The notes beneath the pieces were generated by a model, which ran no database searches, was not told the DNA's origin, and was given only the letters and a program-made list of their open reading frames with translations. A stretch of 64,000 nucleotides of DNA from assembly GCA_044226535.1 (NCBI GenBank), contig JBGAGT010000001.1, forward strand, positions 124,001-188,000, written 5' to 3'. Position 1 is the stretch's first letter. Each line of letters starts with the position of its first letter. Source of the stretch: VBCG01 sp044226535. GTDB lineage: Bacteria; Pseudomonadota; Gammaproteobacteria; Burkholderiales; Casimicrobiaceae. This document shows positions 15,761 through 24,603 of this stretch, in pieces. Both the position numbers and the translations under genes were made by a program.

Positions 15761-16999
15761 TCAGCCGCGCGGGCGCGCGAAGTCGAGGTGCGATCGCTCG
15801 GCCACGGTGTTCATGTCCTTGTCGCCGCGCCCCGAGAGGCAGACCAGCAGGATGGCGTCGCGCGGCAGCGTGGGTGCCACGCGAGCAGCGTGCGCCAGCG
15901 CGTGCGAGGACTCGAGCGCGGGGATGATGCCCTCGACGCGGCACAGCGCATGGAACGCGGCCAGCGCCTCGTCGTCGGTGACGCTCACATAGCACGCGCG
16001 GCGGCTGTCCTTGAGCCAGGCGTGCTCGGGACCCACGCCGGGGTAGTCGAGGCCCGCCGAAATCGAGTGCGTCGCGATGATCTGGCCGTGCTCGTCCTGC
16101 AGGAGGTACGTGCGGTTGCCGTGCAGCACTCCGGGCTTGCCCGCGGTGAGCGACGCCGCGTGGCGGCCAGTGTCGATGCCCTCCCCCGCCGCCTCGACGC
16201 CGACGAGCTCGACGCCGCGCCGGTCGATGTAGGGGTGGAAGATGCCCATGGCGTTGCTGCCGCCGCCCACGCAGGCGATCACCTGGTCGGGATCGCGGCC
16301 CGCGTCGCGCGGCATCTGCACCAGGCACTCGCGCCCGATCACGCTCTGGAAGTCGCGCACCATCATCGGGTAGGGGTGTGGCCCCGCCACCGTGCCGATG
16401 ATGTAGAAGGTCGTGTCGACGTTGGTCACCCAGTCGCGCATCGCCTCGTTCAACGCATCCTTGAGCGTTTTCGAGCCCGACTCGACCGGCACCACCGACG
16501 CGCCGAGGAGCTTCATGCGGAACACGTTCTGCGCCTGGCGCTCGATGTCCTCCGAGCCCATGTACACGACGCATTCCATGCCGTAGCGCGCGGCCACGGT
16601 GGCGGTCGCCACGCCGTGCTGCCCGGCGCCGGTCTCGGCGATGACGCGCTTCTTGCGGAGGCGCCGGGCGAGCAGCGCCTGGCCGATGCAGTTGTTGATC
16701 TTGTGCGCGCCGGTGTGGTTCAGGTCCTCGCGCTTGAGCCAGATCTGCGCGCCGCCGAGCTGCTCGGACCAGCGCTTCGCGTGGTAGACGGGCGAGGGAC
16801 GGCCGACGTAGTGCGCGAGCTCGTACTCGAACTCGGCGACGAACGCGGGGTCCTTGCGCGCGCTGGCGTAGGCGGCGTTGAGCTCCTCGATCGCCGCCGA
16901 CAGCGTCTCGGCGACGAACACGCCGCCGTAGGCGCCGAAATGGCCGCGCGCATCCGGCAGGTCGTAACGGACCTCAGTTGCGATTTCGTTCATCTGCAT
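15761..16999 (-). CDS. trpB: Tryptophan synthase beta chain
   Basis: Condenses indole with serine to give tryptophan; a PLP enzyme paired with TrpA. 412 aa. The PLP lysine is in HTGAHKINN (about 95-103), the catalytic glutamate in AETGAGQHG, and the phosphate-binding loop is GGGSNAMG. The chosen ATG at 16999 (MQMNEIATEVRYDLPD) lies inside the 3' end of trpF, overlapping by 26 bases; a second ATG at 16993 is equally possible. The overlap implies coupled translation. Confidence 0.94.
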   Translation of the reverse strand: MQMNEIATEVRYDLPDARGHFGAYGGVFVAETLSAAIEELNAAYASARKDPAFVAEFEYELAHYVGRPSPVYHAKRWSEQLGGAQIWLKREDLNHTGAHKINNCIGQALLARRLRKKRVIAETGAGQHGVATATVAARYGMECVVYMGSEDIERQAQNVFRMKLLGASVVPVESGSKTLKDALNEAMRDWVTNVDTTFYIIGTVAGPHPYPMMVRDFQSVIGRECLVQMPRDAGRDPDQVIACVGGGSNAMGIFHPYIDRRGVELVGVEAAGEGIDTGRHAASLTAGKPGVLHGNRTYLLQDEHGQIIATHSISAGLDYPGVGPEHAWLKDSRRACYVSVTDDEALAAFHALCRVEGIIPALESSHALAHAARVAPTLPRDAILLVCLSGRGDKDMNTVAERSHLDFARPRG

Positions 17000-17666
17000 T
17001 GCGCACCGCCTCGATGAATGCCCGGATCCGCGCCGGGTCCTTGATGCCGCGCCGCACGGCGCCATTCGCGTCACGCGCCTCGACACCCGACGAGACGTCC
17101 ACGGCGAAGGGCCGCACCCGCGCGATCGCCTCGCCGACGTTGTCGGCATCGAGCCCGCCCGACAGCACCAGCGGTCGCGCGACCGGCCCTTGCGCCGCCG
17201 ACCCTTGCACACCCGGCGCCAGGCGCGACCAGTCGAACGTCCGCCCGGTGCCGCCCGGCAGGTCGCCGGGGACGTGGGCGTCGAAAATCCAGCCGGCCGC
17301 GTCGTCGTAAGGCTCGGCGCATCTTAGCAAATCGACCCCCTCGCGCGCGGGAATCGCCTTCAGGTAGCGCCGCCCGAACAGGCGGCAGAAGTCCGGCTCC
17401 TCGCCGCCGTGGAACTGCAGGAGGTCGACGGGGATGCGCGACAGCACCTCGCGCACCTCGTCGGCGTCCGGGTCGACGAACAGCGCCACCACGCTCACCG
17501 TGGCCGGCAACGCCCTCGCGATGCCGCGCGCCACCTCGAAGTCCACGCGCCGCGGCGTGCCCTTCCAGAAGTTGAGGCCGATGGCGTCGGCGCCGGCGAA
17601 CACCGCCGCCTCGGCGTCCTCGACGCGGGTGATGCCGCAGACCTTGACGCGCGTGCGCAGGGTCAT
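16974..17666 (-). CDS. trpF: Phosphoribosylanthranilate isomerase
   Basis: Amadori rearrangement of phosphoribosylanthranilate to CdRP in tryptophan synthesis. A 230-aa TIM barrel with VKVCGITRVEDA at the N-terminus (general-base Cys10), LQFHGGE in the middle, and the phosphate site near LSGGLDADNV with VDVSSGVE. The ATG is fused to the truA stop (ATGA) and the 3' end overlaps trpB, so truA-trpF-trpB-trpA-accD-folC read as one unit. trpC, trpD and trpE are not in this window. Confidence 0.94.
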   Translation of the reverse strand: MTLRTRVKVCGITRVEDAEAAVFAGADAIGLNFWKGTPRRVDFEVARGIARALPATVSVVALFVDPDADEVREVLSRIPVDLLQFHGGEEPDFCRLFGRRYLKAIPAREGVDLLRCAEPYDDAAGWIFDAHVPGDLPGGTGRTFDWSRLAPGVQGSAAQGPVARPLVLSGGLDADNVGEAIARVRPFAVDVSSGVEARDANGAVRRGIKDPARIRAFIEAVRNADERNRN

Positions 17667-18484
17667 GGCGTGCCTCCCGCCTCAGGACTGCGCTCGCTCG
17701 CGACCCAGTCGGGCAACGCGCGCCGCGTCGGCGGCAGCCCGAACGCGGCGGGATAGTCGGCGCCGGTGAGGTACAGGCCGTCCGGGGCGAAGGTGGGCGC
17801 GCCCTGGCTGCGGTCGCGCGATTCGAGCAGCGTGCGCATCCACGCGGGATCGCGCGTGCCGTTGCCCACCGCGATGAACGCGCCGACCAGGTTGCGGATC
17901 ATGTGGTGCAGGAAGCCGTCGGCCGAGAATTCGAAATGGACATGGGTGCCGCGCTGGCCGATCGCGCAGCGCGAGAGGTCGCGCACGGGCGTCTTCGCCT
18001 GGCACTCGGCGGCGCGGAAGGCCGAGAAGTCGTGCCGCCCCACGAGCCGCGATGCCGCGTCGCGCATGGCCCCGACGTCGAGCGGCCGATGGTACCAGCC
18101 GACGCGGCCCGCCTCGAGCGCGGGACGCTGCGGCCGGTTGTCGAGCACGTAGTGATAGTGGCGCGCGACGGCGCGAAAGCGCGCGTGGAAGTCCTCGCCG
18201 ACGGCCTGCGACCACAGCACCGCCGCCGCCTGGGGCAGGCGCGCGTTGACGCCGCGCACCCACGCCGAATCGGGTCGCGTGGTGGTGGTGTCGAAGTGCA
18301 CGACCTGCGAGGTCGCGTGCACGCCCGCGTCGGTGCGGCCCGCGGCGACCACCGTCACCCCATGGTCGGCGATGCCCCCGATGGCGGCTTCGAGCGCGTC
18401 CTGCACGCCGCAGCGCGACGGCTGCGACTGGAAGCCGCAGAACCCGCGCCCGTCGTATTCCACGGCGAGGACGATGCGTGTCAT
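17663..18484 (-). CDS. truA: tRNA pseudouridine(38-40) synthase
   Basis: Makes pseudouridine at positions 38-40 of the tRNA anticodon arm. A 273-aa protein with catalytic Asp52 in AAGRTDAGVHA. Further family landmarks are RHYHYVLDN, FLHHMIRNLVG and the C-terminal LYLTGADYP. The start at 18484 is just downstream of a strong terminator hairpin closing fimV; no convincing Shine-Dalgarno sequence separates the U-tract from the ATG. The stop overlaps the trpF start. Confidence 0.93.
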   Translation of the reverse strand: MTRIVLAVEYDGRGFCGFQSQPSRCGVQDALEAAIGGIADHGVTVVAAGRTDAGVHATSQVVHFDTTTTRPDSAWVRGVNARLPQAAAVLWSQAVGEDFHARFRAVARHYHYVLDNRPQRPALEAGRVGWYHRPLDVGAMRDAASRLVGRHDFSAFRAAECQAKTPVRDLSRCAIGQRGTHVHFEFSADGFLHHMIRNLVGAFIAVGNGTRDPAWMRTLLESRDRSQGAPTFAPDGLYLTGADYPAAFGLPPTRRALPDWVASERSPEAGGTP

Positions 18485-18487
18485 CTC

Positions 18488-18524
18488 AAAGAAAAAGGCG
18501 GCGGGCCTCGCGGCGCGCCGCCTT
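18488..18524 (-). terminator. fimV terminator abutting truA
   Basis: On the minus strand aaggcggcg (18516-18524) and cgccgcctt (18495-18503) pair over nine bases and lead into TTTTTCTTT. The U-tract ends three or four bases before the truA ATG. Confidence 0.8.
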
Positions 18525-18542
18525 CGTCGCGGAGCCTGCCCG

Positions 18543-21185
18543 TCAGCCCAGCTTGGCGAGCAGCGCCTTGGCTTCGGCGCGCTGCTGCTCGTCGCCCTCG
18601 TGCAGCACTTCCTGCAGGATTTCGCGCGCGCCTTCCGCGTCGCCCATCTCCTGGTAGGCCTTGGCGAGGTCGAGCTTGGTGGCGGCGTCGTGCCACTGGC
18701 CGTCGAGCACCGAGGGCGTCGGGTCCTCGAACGTCGCCTTGTCAGGATCGAACGACAGGTCGAGCTTGTCGAGCTCCATCGCCGCGGCCGGCCGCGCCAG
18801 GCGGTCGGCGGCGGAGGCCGGCGCGGCATGGGCGAGCTCGGGCTCGCGCGGCGTTGCGGGTGGCGTGTGGCGAATCGGCGCCGGCTTGTCGGCGTCGTCG
18901 AGGTTGAAGTCCATGTCCATCTTCGACGTCGCCGCGTGCGCGGCTGCGCCGAGGGCGGCCGCGCCGGCGGCAGCGGTCGCCGCGATCGACGAGGTCGCGG
19001 CGTGCGCCTTGTCGGCGATGGACTCGCCCGCGCGGTGCGCCGTCTCTTCCAGCGCACGGTCGGCGCCGGCGAGGATGTCGGCGGGCGTCTTCGCCCGCGG
19101 CGGCGCGACACCCGAGGTCGGCGAGATGGTGATCTCCTCGTCGAGCGGCATGTCGATGCCGCCGGGATGCTTGGGTGGCAGCGTGAGGTCCGGCCCCATG
19201 GTGAACATGTCGGGGTCGGAAGACGGCGCTGCGACCGCCGCGTGCATGCCCGAGGGCGCGCCGCCTTCGGCGAACATGGGATTGTTGGGGTCGAGCTGGC
19301 GGCCGAGCGCGACCGCCTTCTGCCACACCTCGCCCTGCCCCTGGCACTGCGCGTAGAGCTCGGCGGCGACCGTCTCGAACGCCGAGGGCTTGTTGTGCTG
19401 CGCGTGGATCTCGAGGAGCTTGAGGTAGATCTCCTGGCGCGTCGGGTCCTTCTTGAGCGCGTCCTTGAGGATTTCCTCGGCCTGCGCGTCGCGTCCGTAG
19501 GCGAGGTACACCTCGGCCTCGGCGATCGGGTCGACCTCGTCGGTGTCGATGTTGCCGAGGCCCTCGCGGCTGAAATCGCTGGCGAGCGAGTTGTCGCCGG
19601 TGTTGACCACGCCGCCGCCGGTCGAGCCGAACACCGTGTTGGTCTTGATGTCGGTGCCCGAGATGATGCTGTCCTCGAACTTGGTGGTCTTGCGGCGGCG
19701 CGACGACACCAGCACGGCGATGAGGCCGATGATGGCGAGCGCGGCGAGTCCGAGCGCCCACAGCGGGATCGCGTCGGTGAGCTGGTCGAAGAACGACGGC
19801 GCGGGCTTCGGCGGCGCCTTGGGTGCCGCCTTCGGCGCGGCCTTGGGGGTTTCCTTCGGCGGCTCGACGGCCTTGGGCGGCTCCGAAACGGCCGGAGCCG
19901 GCGTCGTCGATGGCGCGGGCTCGGGCGCCTTGGCGGCTTCGGGCGTCGCAGTCGGCGGGGTCGCCGCCGCGGGGGCCGGCGTCACCGTGGTCGCGGGGGC
20001 CGGCGCCGGGGCCGTCGCGGGCGCGGGTGTCGCGGTGGTCTCGGGAGCCGGCGTCGTTGCGGCGGGCGCCGGCGTCGCGGCCGGCGCGGGCGCAGCCTTG
20101 CCCGCGGCGGCATCGGCCTGGTTCTGTGCGGCAGCGAGCGTCGGGCTCTTGAGCGCTGCCGCCTTCTGTGCGTCGGCGAGCATGCGCTCGAGCTCGGAAA
20201 TGCGCGCCTGCGCATCGGCGAGCTGCCTGCGCTGCGCGACGCTGTCCTCGGCGGTGGCCGCCTTGCCGCGCGCCTCGCGCGACACGCGCAACCGGTCGCC
20301 ACCGGGGGCGGCGGCGGGCGCCTTGTCCTCGACCACGGTGCCGATCGCACCACCGGCCTCGCGGCCGCCCTGGCCACCGGCTTCCGGTGCCGAGGCCGCG
20401 ACGCGGTCGCGATAGGCGCGCCAGTCGGAGGCCTGCACGCGCACCACCTTCTGCGCCTCGGCGGCGGGCTGCGCGGCCGCAGTGGCGGCGTCGGGAATGA
20501 CCATGATCGCGCCAGCACGCAGGCGGTTCATGTTGTCGCCGACGAACGCGTCGTGGTTGGCGTTGAACAGGGCGACCAGCATCTGGTCGAGCGTCACTTC
20601 GGCGGGCTTGTATTCGGAGGCGATCTTGCCGAGCGTGTCGCCGCGCTTGACCTGGTAGCCGCCCTCGGGGCGCGCGGCCGCGGTCGCGGGCGCAGCGCCG
20701 GTCGCGGCGGCACGGGCCGGCGGCGAAGCCGCGGCCGTACCTTGGCGCACCGGCGCCATCGGCTGGGTGGCGACTTCACCGGTGGGCGTCGCGGGGTCGA
20801 GCAGTACCGTGAAGTTGCGCAGCACGCGTCCCGCCGCCCAGTTCGCCTCGACCATCAGGTCGATGTAGGGCTCGAGCACCGACACCGGCGAGGTGATGCG
20901 CAGGTAGGGCTGGCCGTTGGGGCCCGTCTCGACGGTGACCCGCGCACGCGCCAGCGCCGCCTGGTAGGACAGGTTGTTGTCGCGGTAGAGCCCCGGGTCG
21001 GCGATGCGCGCCGTGAGGGTGTCGAGCTCGTCGCGCGTGGCCGAGGTGAGCTCGACCCGCGCGGACAAGGGCTGCCCGAGCGCCGAATCGACGGTCAGGT
21101 TGCCGAGGCCCAGTGCAAACGCGCTGCCCGGCGCAGCCAACGCGAGCGCCAGCAGGCAGGGCTTGAATTTGGATGTTGCGCGCAT
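18543..21185 (-). CDS. fimV: FimV-like pilus assembly / polar organisation protein
   Basis: An inner-membrane peptidoglycan-binding protein that in Pseudomonas organises type IV pilus secretin assembly and polar signalling. The 880 residues contain: signal peptide (1-24, ending GSAFA); a conserved periplasmic N-terminal domain (LGNLTVDSALGQPLSARVEL); a LysM motif near residues 170-225 (YQVKRGDTLGKIASEY); a coiled-coil stretch (RRQLADAQARISELERMLAD); a long Ala/Pro/Thr-rich linker; one membrane helix at about 480-500 (LGLAALAIIGLIAVLVSSRRR); TPR-like repeats; and the C-terminal FimV domain ending LLAKLG. The ATG at 21185 is the signal-peptide start. Pilus genes themselves are not nearby. Confidence 0.9.
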   Translation of the reverse strand: MRATSKFKPCLLALALAAPGSAFALGLGNLTVDSALGQPLSARVELTSATRDELDTLTARIADPGLYRDNNLSYQAALARARVTVETGPNGQPYLRITSPVSVLEPYIDLMVEANWAAGRVLRNFTVLLDPATPTGEVATQPMAPVRQGTAAASPPARAAATGAAPATAAARPEGGYQVKRGDTLGKIASEYKPAEVTLDQMLVALFNANHDAFVGDNMNRLRAGAIMVIPDAATAAAQPAAEAQKVVRVQASDWRAYRDRVAASAPEAGGQGGREAGGAIGTVVEDKAPAAAPGGDRLRVSREARGKAATAEDSVAQRRQLADAQARISELERMLADAQKAAALKSPTLAAAQNQADAAAGKAAPAPAATPAPAATTPAPETTATPAPATAPAPAPATTVTPAPAAATPPTATPEAAKAPEPAPSTTPAPAVSEPPKAVEPPKETPKAAPKAAPKAPPKPAPSFFDQLTDAIPLWALGLAALAIIGLIAVLVSSRRRKTTKFEDSIISGTDIKTNTVFGSTGGGVVNTGDNSLASDFSREGLGNIDTDEVDPIAEAEVYLAYGRDAQAEEILKDALKKDPTRQEIYLKLLEIHAQHNKPSAFETVAAELYAQCQGQGEVWQKAVALGRQLDPNNPMFAEGGAPSGMHAAVAAPSSDPDMFTMGPDLTLPPKHPGGIDMPLDEEITISPTSGVAPPRAKTPADILAGADRALEETAHRAGESIADKAHAATSSIAATAAAGAAALGAAAHAATSKMDMDFNLDDADKPAPIRHTPPATPREPELAHAAPASAADRLARPAAAMELDKLDLSFDPDKATFEDPTPSVLDGQWHDAATKLDLAKAYQEMGDAEGAREILQEVLHEGDEQQRAEAKALLAKLG

Positions 21186-21219
21186 GCGATCCCCTCGCGT
21201 CCAACGTTTATTGCAAAGA

Positions 21220-21257
21220 AACATAACATCATGGGTTTAGCTCCGCAAGCTAAACCC
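21220..21257 (-). promoter_or_regulatory. fimV promoter with nested inverted repeat
   Basis: On the minus strand TTGCGG (21243-21248) and TATGTT (21220-21225) are 17 bp apart, about 35 bases before the fimV ATG. A perfect 9+7+9 inverted repeat, gggtttagc/gctaaaccc (21233-21257), has the -35 box in its loop, suggesting an operator. The rest of the gap to 21491 shows nothing I recognise. Confidence 0.5.
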
Positions 21258-21491
21258 CGGTATTACCTTGTGTTTTTGCCCGCGGTCGTTGCGGCCCGCA
21301 GCGAATTTCATGCCGACGTACTAGGAAGCCACGCAAGTAATAGTCGGCCAATCCCGGCAGGGATACAACATCTTGTGGGGAGCGCGGCAGGGGGGCGCAA
21401 CATCGGCGGTGTTGCTTTCCCGCGAAAGCGCGCCAAAAGCGCAAGTCGCGGGCCACGGCCGGGAACCCCGCGGGCCCCCGGCCGCGTCACA

Positions 21492-22604
21492 TCAGCGACG
21501 TTCCGCGAGGATGCGCAGCATGCGCCGCAGCGGCTCCGCTGCGCCCCACAGCAACTGGTCGCCGACGGTGAAGGCCGACAGGTATTGCGGTCCCATCGCC
21601 AGCTTGCGCAGGCGCCCGACGGCGACGTCCAGCTTGCCGGTGATGGCCGCCGGCGTGAGCTCGCGGATGCTCGCTTCGCGGGTGTTGGGCACGAGCTTCA
21701 CCCATTCGTTCGCGCCGGCGATGCGCTGCTCGATCTCGGCGAGCGGCAGGTCGCGGCGCAGCTTGATGGTCAGGGCCTGCGAGTGGCAGCGCATCGCGCC
21801 GATGCGCACGCACAGCGACTCCACGGGAATCGCGTTCGCCTCGCGGTCGTAGATCTTGTTGAGCTCGGCGCCGCCCTTCCACTCTTCCTTGGACATGCCG
21901 TCGCCCAGGTCCTTGTCGATCCAGGGGATGAGGCTGCCGGCGAGCGGCACGCCGAACTCCGTGGTCGGGAAGCCCGGGTCGCGCAGGATGCCCGCGACCT
22001 CGCGGTCGATGTCCAGGATCGACGACGCGGGGTCGTCGAGCAGGCCCTTGGCCACGCGGTGCGCCTCGCCCATCTGTGCCACCAGCTCGCGCATGTTCCT
22101 GGCACCCGCACCCGAGGCGGCCTGGTAGGTCATGCAGGTGACCCATTCCACGAGGTCGTCGGCGAGGAGCCCGGCGAGCGCCATGATCATCAGGCTCACC
22201 GTGCAGTTGCCGCCGATGAAGTCCTTGCCGCCGGCCGAGAGCGCCTTGTCGATCACGTGGCGGTTGACCGGATCGAGCACGATCACCGCGTCCTTCTGCA
22301 TGCGCAGCGCGCTGGCGGCGTCGATCCAGTAGCCGTCGAAGCCCGCGGCGCGGAGCTTGGGGTGCATGGCGTTGGTCCAGTCGCCACCCTGGCAGGTGAC
22401 GACGACGTCGAGGCCTTCGAAGGCCTTCGGGTCGTTGGCATCACGCACCGGGGGCGCGGCCTTGCCGACGGCGGGCGGCTTGCCGCCCGCCTGCGAGGTG
22501 GAGAAGAAGACCGGCTCGATATGCGCGAAATCGCCCTCTTCGAGCATTCGCTGCAACAGCACGGAGCCGACCATGCCACGCCAGCCGACGAGTCCTGCAC
22601 GCAT
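21492..22604 (-). CDS. asd: Aspartate-semialdehyde dehydrogenase
   Basis: Reduces aspartyl phosphate to aspartate semialdehyde, the branch point to lysine/diaminopimelate, threonine and methionine. A 370-aa protein of the gammaproteobacterial-type Asd. The NADP-binding loop is GLVGWRGMVGSVL (4-16), the catalytic cysteine is C134 in GGNCTVSLMIMAL, and the base is His in MRCHSQALT. The start at 22604 (MRAGLVGWRG) fits the family and has GGAAGG upstream. Standard neighbour of leuB and fimV in betaproteobacteria. Confidence 0.95.
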   Translation of the reverse strand: MRAGLVGWRGMVGSVLLQRMLEEGDFAHIEPVFFSTSQAGGKPPAVGKAAPPVRDANDPKAFEGLDVVVTCQGGDWTNAMHPKLRAAGFDGYWIDAASALRMQKDAVIVLDPVNRHVIDKALSAGGKDFIGGNCTVSLMIMALAGLLADDLVEWVTCMTYQAASGAGARNMRELVAQMGEAHRVAKGLLDDPASSILDIDREVAGILRDPGFPTTEFGVPLAGSLIPWIDKDLGDGMSKEEWKGGAELNKIYDREANAIPVESLCVRIGAMRCHSQALTIKLRRDLPLAEIEQRIAGANEWVKLVPNTREASIRELTPAAITGKLDVAVGRLRKLAMGPQYLSAFTVGDQLLWGAAEPLRRMLRILAERR

Positions 22605-23474
22605 TTCTTTTGCCTTCCACCCGCGCACTGTCTCGGTTCGCACCCCGCCGCTCGCGGGATGGAAGCGGTGGACGTGCGAGACCCTAGGTCGTCTTTTTGG
22701 TGGTCTTGATGATCGTGATGGCGCGCGTCGCCGTGCCGGCGGAAGCCAGGGCGGTGACGAGGAACGGGGCTTGCGCGCGGATCATGGGCGTTACTGTAGC
22801 ACGACCTCGCCTGTCATCCCGCCTCGCCGTCATCCCCGCGCAAGCGGGGATCCAGCCGTAGCGCTACTGTATTGCATCGACCCGCGCAAACATGCGTCGT
22901 GCATGTCCCTCGGCGAAGCGTGCGGCGGCCACCGGGGAATCGGTTTTCGCGATGACCCCGGCTCAAGCCCGATTCCCCGGCGTCCGCCGCGCCGATGGCC
23001 ACGCACGACGCAAGCTTTGCGGCTTCCGCAGATACCAGTGCTCATGGGCTGCCCGTGGTTGCGCAGCGTTGGGGATGACCGCAGCGGCTGGCGCGTCCAA
23101 GACGGCGATGTGCGGCCGCCCGGCAACCGAGCAATCCGGCAACCAATCTTCGGCGATCAAGACCCGCGTGCGAGTCGGCGGGAGGTGCAATCGTGGACGC
23201 CTGGTGCAGATCGGCGCGGCGGACGTCGGGGGATCGGGCTTGAGCGGGTGTATCGCGAAAACCGATCCCCGACGGCTTCTACGCACGCCTGCGCCAGGCG
23301 GCTGCCGATCTGCGCCAGGCGGCTGCGATTGCGCAGCTGCCGCTCTACCCTCAGGCGGCTGCGATTGCGCATCTGCCGCTCTACCCCCGGGCGGCTGCGA
23401 TTGCGCATAGGCCGCAATACCCCAGCGGCAAGGCTGGGTCCCCGCTTTCGCGGGGATGACGGCTCCCGGGACGG
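22605..23474. repeat. 870-bp leuB-asd gap filled with nested repeats
   Basis: No convincing gene lies here. It is bracketed by opposed GTCATCCCCGCG-family units (22828-22854 and 23432-23460). Inside, a palindromic element of about 65 bp occurs twice in inverted orientation (22932-22996 plus, 23207-23274 minus), each built around a GGGGATCGG...CCGATCCCC stem. A tandem array of about three copies of a roughly 39-bp unit (aggcggctgcgattgcgca...) occupies about 23286-23412. The non-repeat stretch 22997-23206 shows nothing I recognise. Confidence 0.8.
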
Positions 23475-24545
23475 TCAGCCGCGCAGCGCGGCGACGACTG
23501 CGTCGCCCATGGCGCGCGTGCCGACCGTGGCCTCGCCCGGCCGCGCGATGTCGGCGGTGCGAAGTCCCTTGCCGAGCACGGCGCGGACCGCCTTCTCGAT
23601 GCGCGCGGCGACGTCGTCGCGCGCGAAGGTGTGGCGGAACATCATCGCCGCCGACAGGATCATTGCCAGCGGGTTGGCGACACCCTTGCCGGCGATGTCG
23701 GGCGCCGAGCCGTGGATCGGCTCGTACAGCCCCTTGGCATTCGCGTCGAGCGAGGCCGAGGGCAGCATGCCGATCGAGCCCGCGAGCATCGAGGCCTCGT
23801 CGGAGAGGATGTCGCCGAACAGGTTGCCGGTGACGATGACGTCGAACTGCTTGGGCGCGCGCACGAGCTGCATCGCCGCGTTGTCGACGTACATGTGCGA
23901 CAGCGCGACGCCGGGGTACTGCGACGCCATCGCCGTGACCGTCTCGCGCCACAGGATCGAGGTGTCGAGCACGTTGGCCTTGTCGACCGAGCAGAGCTTG
24001 CGGCCGCGCTTCATCGCCGTCTCGAAACCGACGCGCGCGATGCGCTCGATCTCCGAGCGCGCGTAGCGCATGGTGTCGAAGCCCTCGGGCTCGCCGGCGT
24101 CGGTGGTGCGCCGGCCGCGCGGCTCGCCGAAGTAGATGTCGCCGGTGAGCTCGCGCACGATGACGATGTCGAGGCCGGATACGACCTCGGGCTTGAGCGA
24201 CGAGGCGTCGGCGAGCTCGGGGTAGAGCATCGCGGGACGCAGGTTGGCGAAGAGCCCCAGCGCCTTGCGGATGCCGAGGATGCCCTGCTCGGGCCGCAAC
24301 GGCCGCGGCAGCGTGTCGTACTTCGGGCCGCCGACGGCCCCCATCAGCACCGCGTCGGCGTGGCGCGCCAGCGCGAGCGTGGCCTCGGGCAGCGGGTGGC
24401 CCGCGGCATCGTGGCCCGCGCCGCCGATGGCGCCCTGCTCGATCTCGAGCGCGAGCCCTTCGCCACGCAGCGCCTCGAGCACGCGCGCCGTCTCGGCAGC
24501 GATCTCCGGGCCGATCCCGTCGCCGGGCAGCATTGCGATCTTCAA
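23475..24545 (-). CDS. leuB: 3-isopropylmalate dehydrogenase
   Basis: Oxidative decarboxylation of 3-isopropylmalate to 2-ketoisocaproate in leucine synthesis. 356 aa, starting MKIAMLPGDGIGPEI. Substrate arginines lie in the LRPEQGILGIRKALGLFANLRP segment. The metal/NAD region is TGNLFGDILSDEASMLAGSI, and EPIHGSAPDIAGKGVANPLA is diagnostic. It is the third leu gene after leuC and leuD on the minus strand, 58 bases after leuD. Confidence 0.96.
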   Translation of the reverse strand: MKIAMLPGDGIGPEIAAETARVLEALRGEGLALEIEQGAIGGAGHDAAGHPLPEATLALARHADAVLMGAVGGPKYDTLPRPLRPEQGILGIRKALGLFANLRPAMLYPELADASSLKPEVVSGLDIVIVRELTGDIYFGEPRGRRTTDAGEPEGFDTMRYARSEIERIARVGFETAMKRGRKLCSVDKANVLDTSILWRETVTAMASQYPGVALSHMYVDNAAMQLVRAPKQFDVIVTGNLFGDILSDEASMLAGSIGMLPSASLDANAKGLYEPIHGSAPDIAGKGVANPLAMILSAAMMFRHTFARDDVAARIEKAVRAVLGKGLRTADIARPGEATVGTRAMGDAVVAALRG

Positions 24546-24603
24546 GTCGTTTCCTTCACTACGTGTGGACGTTCGTGCCGCTGCGTCGCCGCGCGCAGCG
24601 TCG

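Noticed and set aside
18246..22709. A 1487-codon open frame on the plus strand
   Set aside because: It is antisense to truA, fimV and asd, rich in Arg/Gly/Val with no domain. High third-position GC in the real genes leaves the antisense frame open.
22684..22785. A 33-codon minus-strand frame (MIRAQAPFLVTALASAG...) upstream of asd
   Set aside because: No ribosome site and no recognised family; it could be a small gene but the sequence alone does not support it.
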